DNA of 64,000 bases from Sphingopyxis macrogoltabida (lineage in GTDB: Bacteria > Pseudomonadota > Alphaproteobacteria > Sphingomonadales > Sphingomonadaceae). Under the pieces are notes generated by a model. The model was not told where the DNA came from. It saw only the letters and a list, made by a program, of their open reading frames with translations, and ran no database searches. Shown piece by piece: positions 63,922 to 64,000 of this stretch. The stretch spans positions 2,855,001 to 2,919,000 of the forward strand of contig NZ_CP012700.1 of assembly GCF_001307295.1 (NCBI RefSeq). The letters run 5' to 3'. How positions within the stretch are numbered: position 1 is the first letter of the stretch; every line of letters starts with the position of its first letter. The translations under genes were made by a program, and so were the position numbers.

Positions 63922-64000
63922 CTAGTGTACCGTGTCGAGCACATCCTCGACCGACAAATAGGTGATCAGCCGTTCGATCTGGCGCCAGCGCGCGAAATAG
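63922..64000 (-). CDS. C-terminal end of a protein running off the right edge
   Basis: Minus-strand frame from the window edge to a TAG at 63922-63924, encoding about 25 residues (YFARWRQIERLITYLSV, then EDVLDTVH). Codon composition resembles the neighbours and the frame has no other stop. It is too short to assign a family. The MITE-like element ends 4 bp beyond its stop. Confidence 0.45.
   Translation of the reverse strand, partial: YFARWRQIERLITYLSVEDVLDTVH

Overview
The window is chromosomal DNA from a high-GC alphaproteobacterium, most probably a sphingomonad (Sphingopyxis or a close relative). Support: very high G+C codon usage; an RcdA (DUF1465) homologue and an alphaproteobacterial-type DksA with a reduced zinc site; the conserved blocks hrcA-grpE/rph-rdgB-hemW, recR/def/fmt/truA, rsmI-yraN-gshB and hisG-hisD-nusB-thiL; and the many palindromic intergenic repeats usual in this order. 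The genus call is an inference from gene content; no 16S rRNA is present.

Layout. 0-1.3 kb: the edge of an integrated element, with a truncated P4-type integrase beside a tRNA-Met. 1.3-9.6 kb: RNA-ligase-like and hydrolase genes, mltG-fabF-acpP (cell wall and fatty acid synthesis), a membrane TPR protein, a strongly structured intergenic RNA candidate and two tandem DUF3617 lipoproteins. 9.7-20.3 kb: uvrB, an S10 peptidase, a small TetR module, infC (apparently with an ATA start codon), an LpoA-like protein and rsmI-yraN-gshB. 20.4-31.1 kb: DedA, a Xer recombinase, hemW, rdgB, rph, hrcA-grpE, def, recR, fmt, truA and carD. 31.4-39.3 kb: an SDR, hppA, thiL, nusB, hisD and hisG, then DUF2332. 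39.4-44.3 kb: a hydrolase, rcdA, two divergent DUF465 genes, PilZ, dksA and a serine-repeat protein with a PEP-CTERM-like tail. 44.6-51.6 kb: an ArsR/AHSA1 pair, serS, surE, a degenerate NlpD-like LytM protein, a K+ channel, DUF423 and rimO. 51.9-64 kb: DUF4403, a Nudix-DUF47 fusion with its Pit phosphate transporter, a Baeyer-Villiger monooxygenase, an SDR, an RsiV-like lipoprotein, an M17 peptidase, a C40 peptidase and argC, closed by a MITE-like element sitting on the argC stop codon.

Most of the window is ordinary core genome: translation (infC, fmt, def, serS, rimO, truA, tRNA-Met), RNA and DNA maintenance (rph, uvrB, recR, Xer, rdgB), envelope (mltG, LpoA-like, NlpD-like, C40) and histidine/thiamine/arginine synthesis. 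No CRISPR array, prophage, secretion system, biosynthetic cluster or defence island is visible. The parts most worth a second look are the structured RNA (7811-7989), the serine-repeat CTERM protein (43135-44256), the Nudix-DUF47 fusion with an apparent internal start (54710-55834), the ATA start of infC, and the families of intergenic inverted repeats, including a 151-bp block present twice at about 97% identity.
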